The notes: a model not told the origin generated them from the letters alone. 47,035 bases of DNA from Oscillospiraceae bacterium (GCA_024404315.1 JAKSQD010000010.1:1-47035), one strand, 5' to 3'. Counted from the first letter of the stretch, positions 8,107-17,252 are shown. Translations and numbers: made by a program.

Positions 8107-8909
8107 CGAAAAAGATTGCACTTCTTTTGAGCCTGTCCATGCTTCTCAGTCTGACGGCCTGTGGTGGTTCCAACCACGCTCAGAACAGCGAATCAGAAAC
8201 CGTAGAACTGACTGTTTTTGCGGCGGCCTCCCTGACGGAAACGCTGAATCCCCTTGCTGAAACCTATCAGTCTGCTCATGAGGATGTCAAGCTGACCTTC
8301 AACTTTGACTCCTCCGGCACACTCAAAACCCAGATTGAAGAAGGCGCACAGTGTGACCTTTTCCTCTCTGCCGCCCAGAAGCAGATGAATGAATTGGAAG
8401 AGAAAGGGCTGGTTGCAACAGAAAGCCGCATTGACCTGTTGGAAAATCAGGTTGTTTTGTCCGTTCCAGACGCTGACTCGGAAAACGCTGTCACTTCCTT
8501 TGACGACATGGCGCAGCGTCTGGCAGACGGTACAATTTTGCTTGCCATGGGTAACGAGGATGTCCCGGTGGGTCAGTACACCCAAAAGATTTTGAGCTAT
8601 TACGGTTTGGATGAGGCAGAGCTTGCAGCCGCCGGCGTTCTCACTTACGGTTCCAACGTGAAGGAAGTGACGACGCAAGTCAAGGAGGCCAGCGTGGATT
8701 GCGGTGTCATCTATTGCACTGACGCTTTTTCCGCCGGATTGACGGTTGTGGATGAGGCGCTTCCTGAGATGTGCGGACAGGTGATTTATCCCGCCGCCGT
8801 GCTGGAAAACAGTGCAAATGCCGCCGCTGCACAAGATTTTCTGGATTTCCTCACGACGGATGAGGCAATGGAAGTCTTTGCAAGCGTTGGATTCTGCCCT
8901 GTGAGCTGA
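8103..8909 (+). CDS. modA: Molybdate ABC transporter substrate-binding lipoprotein
   Basis: ModA captures molybdate or tungstate outside the cell and passes it to ModB. The 268-residue precursor has a lipoprotein signal peptide with lipobox LTAC (C20), then the periplasmic-binding fold typical of Mod[33 protein letters not shown], and GVIYCTDAF near 200. The ligand-contacting serines are visible at AAASL and DSSG. AAAGGAG precedes the start, which overlaps the moaC stop (ATGA). It is followed by modB and modC. Confidence 0.95.
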   Translation: MTKKIALLLSLSMLLSLTACGGSNHAQNSESETVELTVFAAASLTETLNPLAETYQSAHEDVKLTFNFDSSGTLKTQIEEGAQCDLFLSAAQKQMNELEEKGLVATESRIDLLENQVVLSVPDADSENAVTSFDDMAQRLADGTILLAMGNEDVPVGQYTQKILSYYGLDEAELAAAGVLTYGSNVKEVTTQVKEASVDCGVIYCTDAFSAGLTVVDEALPEMCGQVIYPAAVLENSANAAAAQDFLDFLTTDEAMEVFASVGFCPVS

Positions 8910-8919
8910 GGAAGAAGCT

Positions 8920-9585
8920 ATGAACTGGTTTCCGTTATGGAACTCCATCCGTATTGCGGCAATGAGCACGGTGCTGGTCTTTTTCGTGGGCATTTTCTGT
9001 GCCTATTACGCCTCACGGCTCCCGAGAGCGGTAAAAGGCTTGCTGGATGTGGTGCTTACCCTGCCTATGGTGCTGCCGCCTACGGTTTGTGGTTACTTTT
9101 TGCTGGTTCTTTTTGGGACAAAGCGTCCTTTGGGTGTCTTTTTGTCTCGATTTGGCATTCAAATGGTGATGTCTTGGACGGGAGGCATTTTGGCGGCCTT
9201 TGTGGTGTCCTTTCCGCTGATGTATCGCACCGCCCGGGGCGCATTTGAGAGCTTTGACGAGACGCTGGCCTACTCCGCCCAGACTCTTGGGCTGCCCAAC
9301 AGCTATATTTTTTGGCGTATCCGTATGCCTGTCTGCCGACAGGGGATTTTGGCCGGAGCTGTGCTGGCGTTTGCCCGTGCACTGGGAGAATATGGCGCAA
9401 CCAGTATGCTCATCGGCTACACCCCCGGCAAAACCGCCACCATTTCCACAACGGTGTATCAGCTCTGGCGCACCAACGACGAGGCAGGGGCGATGCGCTG
9501 GGTTTTGGTAAACCTGGCCATCAGCTTGGTGGTGCTTTTGGCGGTGAATCTGTTAGAACAGCGTCAAAAGGAGGGGAACAAATGA
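8920..9585 (+). CDS. modB: Molybdate ABC transporter permease
   Basis: This 221-residue inner-membrane protein has about five transmembrane helices. It carries the ModB-type cytoplasmic loop that docks the ATPase (ALGEYGATSMLIGYTPGKT, near 150-168) and the upstream LPMVLPPTVCGYFLL stretch. It forms the molybdate channel with ModC. GAGGAAG precedes the start. The stop overlaps the modC start codon, so the two are translationally coupled. Confidence 0.95.
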   Translation: MNWFPLWNSIRIAAMSTVLVFFVGIFCAYYASRLPRAVKGLLDVVLTLPMVLPPTVCGYFLLVLFGTKRPLGVFLSRFGIQMVMSWTGGILAAFVVSFPLMYRTARGAFESFDETLAYSAQTLGLPNSYIFWRIRMPVCRQGILAGAVLAFARALGEYGATSMLIGYTPGKTATISTTVYQLWRTNDEAGAMRWVLVNLAISLVVLLAVNLLEQRQKEGNK

Positions 9586-10625
9586 GCCTTTTGGTGGATA
9601 TCGAAAAGAAGGTTGGACAATTTCACTTGCGTGTTTCCTTGGAGGCAGAGCAAGGGGTGACGGGACTGCTTGGCTCATCAGGATGCGGCAAGAGTATGAC
9701 CCTCAAGTGCGTTGCTGGCATTCTTCGCCCGGATCGGGGTATCATCTCGCTCAATGGTGTGACGCTCTTTGATTCCCAAAGAGGAATTGATTTGCCGCCC
9801 CAAAAGAGAAAGGTTGGGTATTTGTTCCAGAATTATGCCTTGTTTCCCCATATGACCGTGAAACAGAATATCCTTTGCGGCCTCTATCACGAGAAAAATC
9901 AAGCCAAAAAGCACAAGAAATTGGAAGAAGTGCTCAAGGTTCTTCAACTGGAGGAGCTTCTGGAGCGCCGCCCCTTCCAGCTCTCCGGCGGACAGGCACA
10001 ACGTGTGGCGCTGGCTCGCATTTTGGTGGGAGAGCCGGAGCTGTTGATGCTGGATGAGCCATTCTCAGCGCTGGATAGCCACCTTCGAGAAAAGCTACAG
10101 GTGGAGCTGCGTTCCATCCTTGCCGACTTTGGAAAAACGGCGCTTTTGGTGACGCACAGCCGAGAGGAAGCCTTTCGTTTGTGCGGTGAAGTGGCCGTCA
10201 TGAGCGGTGGTTCCGTTCTCCTTCAAAGGGAGACGCATTCCCTGTTTGAAAATCCCCAAAAGGTTTCAGTGGCTCTGCTGACGGGGTGTAAAAATATCAT
10301 TCCCGCTCAAAAACGCAATGCACACCTTGTGGAAATCCCCGACTGGGGAATTTCCTTGGAAACAGCGGAGCCGGTGGCAGACACTCTGACGCACATCGGC
10401 ATTCGAGGGCACAGCTTCCACCCGGAAGAGCAAAAAAATGCTTTTTCTGTGGTTGTTTTGGATCAAATCGAGGAGCCTTTTGAATGGGTGGTGCAGTTCC
10501 ACTTTGTGGGGCAAAAAGAAAACACTTCTGCCCTATGGTGGAGGGTTCCCAAACAAGCGGGGATGGATTTGCAGCCCAAAACGCTCGGGGTTCATCCAGA
10601 CCAAGTTTTGCTGTTGGAAGAGTAG
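9582..10625 (+). CDS. modC: Molybdate ABC transporter ATP-binding protein
   Basis: ModC hydrolyses ATP to drive molybdate import. The 347 residues hold Walker A (GSSGCGKS, near 31), the signature LSGGQAQRVALARIL (near 133), Walker B with the catalytic glutamate (LLMLDEPFSALD, near 154) and the H-loop (LVTHSREEAF). The region after about 230 is where ModC normally has its molybdate-binding MOP/TOBE domain; here it is divergent. The ATG at 9582 follows AGGAGGGG and overlaps the modB stop. The frame is open much further upstream inside modB, but that extension is not ModC-like. Confidence 0.95.
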   Translation: MSLLVDIEKKVGQFHLRVSLEAEQGVTGLLGSSGCGKSMTLKCVAGILRPDRGIISLNGVTLFDSQRGIDLPPQKRKVGYLFQNYALFPHMTVKQNILCGLYHEKNQAKKHKKLEEVLKVLQLEELLERRPFQLSGGQAQRVALARILVGEPELLMLDEPFSALDSHLREKLQVELRSILADFGKTALLVTHSREEAFRLCGEVAVMSGGSVLLQRETHSLFENPQKVSVALLTGCKNIIPAQKRNAHLVEIPDWGISLETAEPVADTLTHIGIRGHSFHPEEQKNAFSVVVLDQIEEPFEWVVQFHFVGQKENTSALWWRVPKQAGMDLQPKTLGVHPDQVLLLEE

Positions 10626-10630
10626 AGGAA

Positions 10631-10672
10631 AAAGAGTTGTTTTTTGCATGAGAACAGCTCTTTTTCTTTTTT
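10631..10672 (+). terminator. Terminator after modC
   Basis: An 11-bp stem (AAAGAGTTGTT with AACAGCTCTTT, one wobble pair) is followed by a T-rich run. It closes the molybdenum block. Confidence 0.85.
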
Positions 10673-10702
10673 CTCCCCCGTTTTATTTTCCAACCCAGCC
10701 GC

Positions 10703-10731
10703 TGGACGGATATCCAAAACTCTGCTATAAT
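10703..10731 (+). promoter_or_regulatory. Promoter of the Gfo/Idh oxidoreductase gene
   Basis: -10 TATAAT (10726-10731) lies 17 bases after a partial -35, TGGACG (10703-10708). Confidence 0.65.
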
Positions 10732-10773
10732 ACCACCAGAAGCCAACTTTTTCATATTTAGGAGGATATCAGA

Positions 10774-11763
10774 ATGAAAATTGCGGCGGCAGGAACCGGT
10801 TTTATTGCCAAAGAGGTGCTTCCTCAGCTGGCGGACTGGGGCTGGACGGTGGAAGCCATTTGCTCCACGCCCCGCTCGGAGGAAAAGGCAAAGGCGCTGG
10901 CAGAGCAATGCGGCGGAACGGCCAGAGTTTATACGGATTTTTCCACCATGCTGGACAGCGAGACGGTGGACGCTGTGTATCTCTGCGTTCCCAATCATCT
11001 GCATCATTCCTTTGTCAAAGCAGCGTTGACAAAGGGGGTCAACGTGATTGTAGAAAAGCCCATTGCCAGCAACGACCGAGAGGCATTGGAGCTGGCAGAG
11101 CTGGCTCGGAGCAAGCAGCTTTTCTTCTATGAAGCCATTTCTACCTTATATCATCCCAACTTCCACAAGCTTCGGGAGCTGCTGCCCCTGCTGGGTGAAA
11201 TCAAGCTGGTCAGCTGCAATTTCAGTCAGTATAGCAGCCGTTATGACCGGTTTTTGTCCGGGGACATCGCTCCGGTTTTTGACCCAGCTCAGTCTGGCGG
11301 CGCTCTGATGGATTTGAACCTTTATAATCTGCATTACTTGATTGGTCTGTTCGGCGTTCCCAAAAGCGTGGGCTATCAGCCCAATATTCAAAAGGGCATT
11401 GACACAAGCGGCGTTCTGACGCTGGATTATGGGCGTTTTCAGGCCGTTAGCATCGCCGCAAAGGACTGCGGTGCTCCCTGTTTTTACACCATTCAAGGAA
11501 CCAAGGGATATCTCTTCCAGAGCACCCCCGCCAACACCTGCGGAGAAATTCTGCTCCACCTCAACAACGGCACGGAACAGCGGTTTGACGCATCCACGCC
11601 CAGCCGCCTGGAACCAGAATTCCGGCACTTCCTGAAAGAAATGGCCGCCGGGGATCTCCAAAGCTGTTACCGGACATTGGAACAAAGCTTAGACGTATGC
11701 CGGGTACAGACGGAGGCCAGAACCGGCGCTGGAATTTACTTCCCGGCAGATATCGAGTACTGA
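10774..11763 (+). CDS. Gfo/Idh/MocA-family NAD(P)-dependent oxidoreductase
   Basis: A 329-residue cytoplasmic dehydrogenase. The N-terminal Rossmann fold begins at GTGFIA (7-12), continues with YLCVPNHLHHSF, and holds the family EKP motif (VEKPIA, near 93). The C-terminal half is the usual alpha/beta substrate domain. The family oxidises sugars, inositols or related polyols; the substrate cannot be read from the sequence. It is a single-gene unit with its own promoter and AGGAGG ribosome site, facing tyrS tail to tail across a shared hairpin. Confidence 0.9.
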   Translation: MKIAAAGTGFIAKEVLPQLADWGWTVEAICSTPRSEEKAKALAEQCGGTARVYTDFSTMLDSETVDAVYLCVPNHLHHSFVKAALTKGVNVIVEKPIASNDREALELAELARSKQLFFYEAISTLYHPNFHKLRELLPLLGEIKLVSCNFSQYSSRYDRFLSGDIAPVFDPAQSGGALMDLNLYNLHYLIGLFGVPKSVGYQPNIQKGIDTSGVLTLDYGRFQAVSIAAKDCGAPCFYTIQGTKGYLFQSTPANTCGEILLHLNNGTEQRFDASTPSRLEPEFRHFLKEMAAGDLQSCYRTLEQSLDVCRVQTEARTGAGIYFPADIEY

Positions 11764-11795
11764 GCCGCACGCCCCCATAAAGCGCCCTTGATGTA

Positions 11796-11841
11796 AAATG
11801 GGTCTGGACGGAACCACGATGGTTTCCAATCCAGACCCATG
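11796..11841. terminator. Bidirectional terminator between the oxidoreductase gene and tyrS
   Basis: An 11-bp perfect inverted repeat (ATGGGTCTGGA with TCCAGACCCAT) has an extra inner stem around GGAACC/GGTTTCC. On the minus strand it is followed by a short T run, so it serves tyrS best. Confidence 0.75.
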
Positions 11842-11887
11842 ATTCATTTGACTTGTTTATTTACGGATAGGCTTAAAATCTTAAAAT

Positions 11888-13108
11888 TTAGCCCAGGACA
11901 ATCTTTTTAAAGACCTTTTTGCCCTTTTTGACCACAACGCCCTCAGCGGGAACCTCAAACGCAGCGCCAACGTCAGAAACCTTCTTGCCGTCCACGGAAA
12001 CGCCGCCGCCCTTCACCAGCTTCTTGGCTTCGCCATTGGAGGCGGCCAGGCCAGCGCCAGTCAGCATCTTGATGATGGGCAGCTTGCCGTCAGACAGATC
12101 GTCAGCGGACAGGGTGACAATGGGCATATCTGCATCGTCAGCGCCGCCGCCAAAGATGGAACGGGCGGCCTTCTGTGCCTTGTCTGCCTCATCCACGCCG
12201 TGAACCAGCTTGGTCAGCTCGTAGGCCAAAATCTCCTTGGCCTTGTTCAACTGGCTATCCTTCCAGGTCTCCATGACGGCAATCTCGTCCAGAGAGACTT
12301 CGGTCAGCATTTTTAGGCACTTGATAACATCAGCGTCATCCACGTTGCGCCAGTACTGATAGAAGTCATAGGGAGAAGTTTTTTCGGGATCCAGCCACAC
12401 AGCGCCGGAAACAGTCTTGCCCATCTTCTTGCCCTCGCTGTTGAGCAGCAGGGTGATGGTCATGCTCTCGGCGTCATCCTTGCCCAGCTTGCGGCGGATC
12501 AGCTCACGGCCGCCCAGCATATTGGACCACTGGTCGTCACCGCCGAACTGGAAGTTGCAGCCATAGCGCTGATAAAGCGTATAGAAGTCATAGGACTGCA
12601 TAATCATATAGTTGAATTCCAGGAAGCTCAGGCCGTTTGCCATACGCTGCTTGTAGCACTCAGCTCTCAGCATATTGTTGACGGAGAAGCAGGCACCCAC
12701 CTCACGCAGAACATCAACATAGTTCAGCTCCAGCAGCCAGTCAGCGTTATTAACCAGAATGGCCTTGCCCTCGCCAAAGTCAATGAAGCGGCTCATCTGC
12801 TTCTTGAAGCACTCGATGTTGTGAGCGATGGTTTCCTTGGTCATCATCTTGCGCATATCGCTATTGCCGGAGGGATCGCCGATCATAGCGGTACCGCCAC
12901 CAATCAGGGCAATGGGGCGATTGCCGGCCTTCTGGAGGCGGCGCATCAGGCACAGCGCCATGAAGTGGCCGACATGCAGAGAGTCAGCGGTGGGGTCAAA
13001 GCCGATATAGAAGGTGGCTTTTCCGTTGTTGAGCATATCACGGACTTTTTCCTCGTCCGTCACCTGTGCCACCAGGCCGCGTGCCTGGAGTTCTTCATAA
13101 ATACCCAT
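11888..13108 (-). CDS. tyrS: Tyrosyl-tRNA synthetase
   Basis: TyrS charges tRNA-Tyr with tyrosine. The 406-residue class I enzyme has the HIGH-equivalent in FDPTADSLHVGHF (about 38-50), the KMSKS-equivalent KKMGKT (near 229) and a C-terminal S4-type RNA-binding domain (about 340-406). The ATG follows AAAGGAG. A T-box leader precedes it, so expression should rise when tRNA-Tyr is uncharged. Confidence 0.97.
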   Translation of the reverse strand: MGIYEELQARGLVAQVTDEEKVRDMLNNGKATFYIGFDPTADSLHVGHFMALCLMRRLQKAGNRPIALIGGGTAMIGDPSGNSDMRKMMTKETIAHNIECFKKQMSRFIDFGEGKAILVNNADWLLELNYVDVLREVGACFSVNNMLRAECYKQRMANGLSFLEFNYMIMQSYDFYTLYQRYGCNFQFGGDDQWSNMLGGRELIRRKLGKDDAESMTITLLLNSEGKKMGKTVSGAVWLDPEKTSPYDFYQYWRNVDDADVIKCLKMLTEVSLDEIAVMETWKDSQLNKAKEILAYELTKLVHGVDEADKAQKAARSIFGGGADDADMPIVTLSADDLSDGKLPIIKMLTGAGLAASNGEAKKLVKGGGVSVDGKKVSDVGAAFEVPAEGVVVKKGKKVFKKIVLG

Positions 13109-13203
13109 AATTACGTTCTCCTTTGTGTTTTTCGTTTTTTAGCCGAAAAAGAAGCATTTTTTGCTCAGATACGCTCAGATACATTGAGCATGAAAAGAGC
13201 ATG

Positions 13204-13485
13204 AAAAAAGCCCCTGTCCGGCATGGGACAGAGGGCACAAAAATCCATACTGTGGTTTTGTACGGTACCACCTCTGATGCGTCGGCCCCTCACGGAGCGA
13301 ACCTCAGGGAGTCGCAGGGACTCCGGCAGGATAACGGCTGCAAACCCGGCTGCGCCTACTGGAAAAGCTCGTTCAGGCAGCTGCTCAAGGAGGTATTCAC
13401 GACGACTGCGCTCTTCCTTACACCAGCCGGAAGCTCTCTGCGGTGCAGCGATGCCGCTACTCTTTCCTGTCATAGCAATTAACTA
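13204..13485 (-). promoter_or_regulatory. T-box leader of tyrS (tRNA-Tyr responsive)
   Basis: On the minus strand, the T-box core GGTGGTACCG (complement of about 13263-13273) precedes a strong hairpin (GCCCTCTGTCC with GGACAGGGGC, 13210-13236) and six T. The likely specifier is TAC at 13395-13393, followed by CTCC and TTGAGCAG, paralleling the TTC specifier of the pheST leader. An AGTAG loop-E-like motif sits on the 5' side. Confidence 0.92.
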
Positions 13486-13491
13486 TAGGCT

Positions 13492-13520
13492 AAGATATCA
13501 TTTTTTATTGATCTTGTCAA
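13492..13520 (-). promoter_or_regulatory. Promoter of tyrS
   Basis: On the minus strand, TTGACA (13520-13515) and TATCTT (13497-13492) are spaced by 17 bases, just upstream of the T-box leader. Confidence 0.85.
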
Positions 13521-13571
13521 GGCGTTTTTTCTGATTTTTCCACAATCTGTCTAAAAAACTGTGGGAAACAG

Positions 13572-13600
13572 TTGCGCACAAAAAAAGATTATGCTACAAT
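13572..13600 (+). promoter_or_regulatory. Promoter of the DivIVA-like gene
   Basis: TTGCGC (13572-13577) and TACAAT (13595-13600) are 17 bases apart, with GAGGAGG and the start codon following. Confidence 0.7.
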
Positions 13601-13636
13601 ACGATATGAAATAGATTCGAGGAGGAATCCCTGATT

Positions 13637-14599
13637 ATGGTTGGCAATGTTTCTTTCCGAGGCGCTACCTTCGGTGGCTTTAACCGTGACGATGTCATGG
13701 ATTATATCGAAAAAACCAATAAAGAATATACTGACTCCCTGAACGACGCAAAAACAGAAGCCGAAGCCGCTTATGAACGTGCGCAGGAGCTGGACGAGCT
13801 GAATTTTGAGTTGAAAAATCAGTTGGAAACGCAGCAGAGAGAAGTCACCGAGCAGCTGATTCCTCTCAAAGCTGAAATGGAACGCCTGGTCAGCGAAAAC
13901 GCCGCTATGACACAGGCCAATCAAGAGCTTTCCCAGCGCAACGAGCAGATGGCGGCGCAGATTGCTCAGTTGGAAGAAGCGCTTTCCCAACAGCGCAAAG
14001 AAAACACCACGCTGGAGGGCAAGAATAAGGCGCTCTCCGCTCAGGGCGACCAACTGCGTGATGTTCTGAACCGCCGCACCAAGTCCCTGAAAGACGCAGA
14101 AGCAAAGATTGAGGAGCAAAATCAGACCATTGCGCAGATGGACGAGCAGGTGCGCTCTATGACCACGGACAACCAGAATTACCATGTGATTTGCGGTCGT
14201 CTGGGCAAAATCGAGGCTGAAATGCAGAGCCGTGCCATTGTGGTGGAAGAGGAAGCCCACAGAAAGGCTGAGGCTCAACTGGCGCAGGCCAAAGCTTATT
14301 ACAACAGCCTGATGAACAGCGCCAATGAGGATGCCGCTGTGATTTGCCGCCAGATGGAAGAACATTTGGAGCAGATTCGCACCAACACCATTGTCACCTC
14401 TGAAGACATGAACCAGTGCATTTCCAGCACACTGGCCGATGTCTCCAATATTCAGAACATGCTTCAAAAGCTCAGTGGCCGCCTGAATGAGCATGTGGAT
14501 GCTCTGATGGCACTGGATGTGAAAGTTACCCCCGCAAAGCCTTATGAAGACGAGGCCGCCATTGAGGAAGCCCAAGAAGAAGCAGGTGCACAAGAATGA
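13637..14599 (+). CDS. DivIVA/GpsB-like coiled-coil protein
   Basis: A 320-residue acidic protein. The first 30 residues (FRGATFGGFNRDDVMDYIEK) resemble the membrane- or pole-binding start of DivIVA-family proteins. Residues about 30-190 are an almost uninterrupted coiled coil rich in E, Q, A and L. A shorter helical region follows at about 195-290, and the tail is acidic. By family this suggests a scaffold in cell division or pole organisation. There is no signal peptide. The ATG follows GAGGAGG, and the stop overlaps the start of the fumarase-subunit gene (ATGA). Confidence 0.82.
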   Translation: MVGNVSFRGATFGGFNRDDVMDYIEKTNKEYTDSLNDAKTEAEAAYERAQELDELNFELKNQLETQQREVTEQLIPLKAEMERLVSENAAMTQANQELSQRNEQMAAQIAQLEEALSQQRKENTTLEGKNKALSAQGDQLRDVLNRRTKSLKDAEAKIEEQNQTIAQMDEQVRSMTTDNQNYHVICGRLGKIEAEMQSRAIVVEEEAHRKAEAQLAQAKAYYNSLMNSANEDAAVICRQMEEHLEQIRTNTIVTSEDMNQCISSTLADVSNIQNMLQKLSGRLNEHVDALMALDVKVTPAKPYEDEAAIEEAQEEAGAQE

Positions 14600-15156
14600 G
14601 CCAAACCTACCACATTCACACGGATGAACTGCGTGCCATGCAGCCCAAGCTGAACGCCGGTGATCGTGTTATACTGAGCGGAACCATCTATACCGCCCGT
14701 GATGCCGCCCACAAGCGTATGTTCGGCCTGCTGGATGAGGGCAAAGAACTGCCCTTCCCGCTCCAGGATGCCATCATCTATTACGCCGGCCCCACCCCCG
14801 CCCAGCAGGGTATGGCCGTGGGCGCATGTGGCCCCACCACCGCCAGCCGCATGAACGCCTTCGCCCCTCGCCTTTTGGATCTGGGTCTGGGTGCCATCAT
14901 CGCCAAGGGTCAGATGAGCGACGAAGTGGAAGCCGCTATGCAGCGAAATGGATGCTGTTTCTTTGCAGCTGTGGGCGGCGCTGGCGCTCTGATTGCCCGC
15001 TGCATTCAAATTGCAGATGTCATTGCGTTTGATGATTTGGGCTGTGAGTCCATCAAGCGCATGACCATTCAGGAGCTGCCCTTGACCGTCGCCATAGACT
15101 GCCACGGCGGAAACCTTTACAAGACTGGCCGTGCTCAGTATGAGCAAATCATTTGA
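14596..15156 (+). CDS. Class I (Fe-S) fumarate hydratase / tartrate dehydratase, beta subunit
   Basis: A 186-residue protein of the fumarase C-terminal (beta) domain family. Motifs are LSGTIYTARDAAHKRM, IYYAGPTPA, GPTTASRMN, IIAKGQM and the C-terminal DCHGGNLYK. In two-subunit class I fumarases this domain pairs with an alpha subunit holding the 4Fe-4S cluster and interconverts fumarate and malate. No alpha-subunit gene is adjacent, which is unusual because the two are normally neighbours. It overlaps the DivIVA-like gene and is followed 14 bases later by a small membrane-peptide gene. Confidence 0.9.
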   Translation: MSQTYHIHTDELRAMQPKLNAGDRVILSGTIYTARDAAHKRMFGLLDEGKELPFPLQDAIIYYAGPTPAQQGMAVGACGPTTASRMNAFAPRLLDLGLGAIIAKGQMSDEVEAAMQRNGCCFFAAVGGAGALIARCIQIADVIAFDDLGCESIKRMTIQELPLTVAIDCHGGNLYKTGRAQYEQII

Positions 15157-15170
15157 GGAGTTTGACCTTT

Positions 15171-15293
15171 ATGAATCGTAAACGTTCCAATTCCAATCAC
15201 AAGCTGATTGTAAGGATTTTCGCCGTACTGCTGGCCGCTATGTTCGTGCTGACCCTCGCCTCTCAGATTTTCTTTTACGCTGGTCTGATGTAA
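15171..15293 (+). CDS. 40-residue single-pass membrane peptide
   Basis: The frame starts at an ATG 10 bases after GAGGAG and codes MNRKRSNSNHKLIVRIFAVL, then AAMFVLTLASQIFFYAGLM. A basic N-terminus precedes one hydrophobic helix (about 12-40), implying insertion with the N-terminus inside. It is in the same transcription unit as the fumarase beta subunit and ends 30 bases before a terminator. No family was recognised. Confidence 0.7.
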   Translation: MNRKRSNSNHKLIVRIFAVLLAAMFVLTLASQIFFYAGLM

Positions 15294-15322
15294 CCGTTTT
15301 TCCCCTTCCAAAAAGCTTTTCG

Positions 15323-15359
15323 CTCCGCTTTGCCGATATGGGCAGAGCGGAGTTTTTTC
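15323..15359 (+). terminator. Terminator of the DivIVA-like/fumarase-beta unit
   Basis: A 12-bp stem (CTCCGCTTTGCC with GGCAGAGCGGAG) with loop GATAT is followed by six T. Confidence 0.9.
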
Positions 15360-15362
15360 TGT

Positions 15363-16364
15363 TCAGGAAGTTGTTTTGAAGCTGCCTACCGTGGAGATGA
15401 GCACCGCTCCCGCCATCATTCCCACTACGCCAAAGCATCGAAGTCCCAGATACATGCCCAGAACTGTGAAAAACGGGCTGATTCCCGCCTGATGTCCCAC
15501 CAATCGTGGCTCCAGCACCGCTCGCAGCACCCAGGAAAAGAACCAAAGCGCCGTCATGCCCAACGCTCGGCGGGACTGCCCCATCAAAGCAAGCAGCAGT
15601 GCCCACGGAGCCAGAATACTTCCCGTTCCCAACAGGGGGAGCGCATCGGCAAACGCCGTGATAAATCCGGCAAACAAAGGGCTTGCTACCTTTAATAACA
15701 GGAACCCAACGCTTAACAGAAAAAACTGCATGAGCACCAATCGCCCTTGGACACGCAGCCAATTCTTGCCCCCAGCCGCCAAAGAACGCAAGAGCTTCTG
15801 CATTTGCTTTTCCCAATCGGGAGGAACCGCTTGGTTCAGTAGCTGACGAATCTGAGGCCAGTCCACAGCGGCGTAGTAAGAGGCCAGCAGCGTGATAAAA
15901 AAGAAAAATAACTTCTGTGGCAGAGCGGAAGCCACCCATTTGCTGGCTTTTCCTGCAAGCGATGCAAACAGCGCGGGCAGGCGTTCGTTCTGCTGGGAGA
16001 GCAGCAAAATCACCTCATGTGCAACCGTCCCAACGCTGCCCTCTAAAGAGGAGGAGGCTTCCTCTAATCGTTGAAAGAGCGCTGAAAAATCAGGAAATTC
16101 CTCTGTTAGAAGGGTCACTCCATCACACAGACGAGAAAAAATACTGAGAACCGTAAAAATCACCAAGGCAGATATCCCCAGCATGAGAAAAACGCCTCCC
16201 AGCCAGCGGGGACACCCTCGCTGTTCCATCGCTGCCAGGGGAACGGCGGCCAGACGACCCACACACAGAGCAATCAAGGCACAGAATGCTCCGCTTCGTG
16301 CAGGAGGAAACAAAACAATCAGGAGGAAAGCCAGGAGAAACAGCGGTTTTTGGTATTTTTTCAT
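15363..16364 (-). CDS. AI-2E/YtvI-family membrane transporter
   Basis: A 333-residue protein with about seven or eight hydrophobic segments in the PerM/YtvI (AI-2E transporter) arrangement: paired N-terminal helices, a hydrophilic middle (about 85-150), then a C-terminal bundle including FADALPLLGTGSILAPWAL (near 240) and LVGHQAGISPFFTVLGMYLG (near 290). Clostridial and Bacillus members (YtvI) are linked to sporulation; the substrate is unknown. The start is uncertain because no strong ribosome site lies directly before the ATG. It is divergent from the HTH-ACT gene. Confidence 0.85.
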   Translation of the reverse strand: MKKYQKPLFLLAFLLIVLFPPARSGAFCALIALCVGRLAAVPLAAMEQRGCPRWLGGVFLMLGISALVIFTVLSIFSRLCDGVTLLTEEFPDFSALFQRLEEASSSLEGSVGTVAHEVILLLSQQNERLPALFASLAGKASKWVASALPQKLFFFFITLLASYYAAVDWPQIRQLLNQAVPPDWEKQMQKLLRSLAAGGKNWLRVQGRLVLMQFFLLSVGFLLLKVASPLFAGFITAFADALPLLGTGSILAPWALLLALMGQSRRALGMTALWFFSWVLRAVLEPRLVGHQAGISPFFTVLGMYLGLRCFGVVGMMAGAVLISTVGSFKTTS

Positions 16365-16467
16365 ACTTCTGCGTCATGGGATGAGAAAAAGCCTCCCCTT
16401 TCTCCTTTCCACAAAGAATCTTACAAAAGCGTCGGTCACATTTTATTAAAATTTGTTGAATCAATGG

Positions 16468-16496
16468 TTGCAAAAGCTATGGTATGATGCTATAAT
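16468..16496 (+). promoter_or_regulatory. Promoter of the HTH-ACT gene
   Basis: TTGCAA (16468-16473) and TATAAT (16491-16496) are separated by 17 bases. Confidence 0.85.
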
Positions 16497-16560
16497 GGCA
16501 CACGTGCGGCAAAACACAAATGCCCGTGCAATGTGGACAGACAGGAGGTTCGCTGAAAAT

Positions 16561-17001
16561 ATGACGAAGGTTCCTAAGTTTTTTATCGTTGAGGCAAGCG
16601 CACTGCCTGAGATCTTCTTAAAAGTGGCAGAGGCGAAGCAGGCTCTTGAGCTGGGTGAGGCGGCAACGGTCAACGAGGCCACCCGTCAGGCAGGTATCAG
16701 CCGCAGTGCCTTTTATAAATATAAGGATGCCGTTCGTCCCTTCAACGACATGATGAACGGCCACATTGTGACCTTCCAGGCGATGCTGAGAGATGAGCCG
16801 GGCGTGCTCTCTTCCATCCTGAATATCTTTGCCGCAAACGGCGGAAATATTCTCACCATCAATCAGACCATTCCCACCGGCAGCCTGGCCGCTGTCAACC
16901 TCAGCGCAGAGACCAGCGGTTTGACCCTTTCTCTGGAGGAATTGGTGCACCTGGCTGGCAGCATGGAGGGCGTTGTCAAATTTGAAGTCCTCGCAGGTTG
17001 A
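16561..17001 (+). CDS. ACT-domain protein of the PheB/UPF0735 family with HTH-like segment
   Basis: A 146-residue protein. Residues about 36-58 (TVNEATRQAGISRSAFYKYK) look like a helix-turn-helix. Residues about 69-146 form an ACT domain (RDEPGVLSSILNIFAANGGN), which binds amino acids in other proteins. By family it is a small regulatory protein, often encoded next to hom. It may sense a product of the aspartate pathway. The ATG at 16561 follows AGGAGG and gives the family's usual N-terminus (MTKVPKFFIV); the longer upstream frame would start inside the promoter. Confidence 0.88.
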   Translation: MTKVPKFFIVEASALPEIFLKVAEAKQALELGEAATVNEATRQAGISRSAFYKYKDAVRPFNDMMNGHIVTFQAMLRDEPGVLSSILNIFAANGGNILTINQTIPTGSLAAVNLSAETSGLTLSLEELVHLAGSMEGVVKFEVLAG

Positions 17002-17252
17002 TTTCTCGTTTGGGAATCGTCAGAGGTTCAAAAAACGTGGTGGGTAAGCAAAATGTGTCAAATTGGTATATTTTCCTTGCTTTCTACGAAAAAATAAGCA
17101 GCAATACATTGTGTGAATGGTCAGCCTGTCCCAGACAGGGCAAAAGGCAGCGTCATTTTCACGGTGTTTCGGAATCTGCCGTTCGGAAGGGACTCTACGG
17201 GGTCTGACATTCGAATTTGTGCGTTCCGAATGATTACAAAGAGGTGTCTTAA

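Noticed and set aside
17052-17096. Leader peptide (MCQIGIFSLLSTKK) for attenuation of hom
   Set aside because: The ribosome site is poor, regulatory codons are few and no terminator follows.
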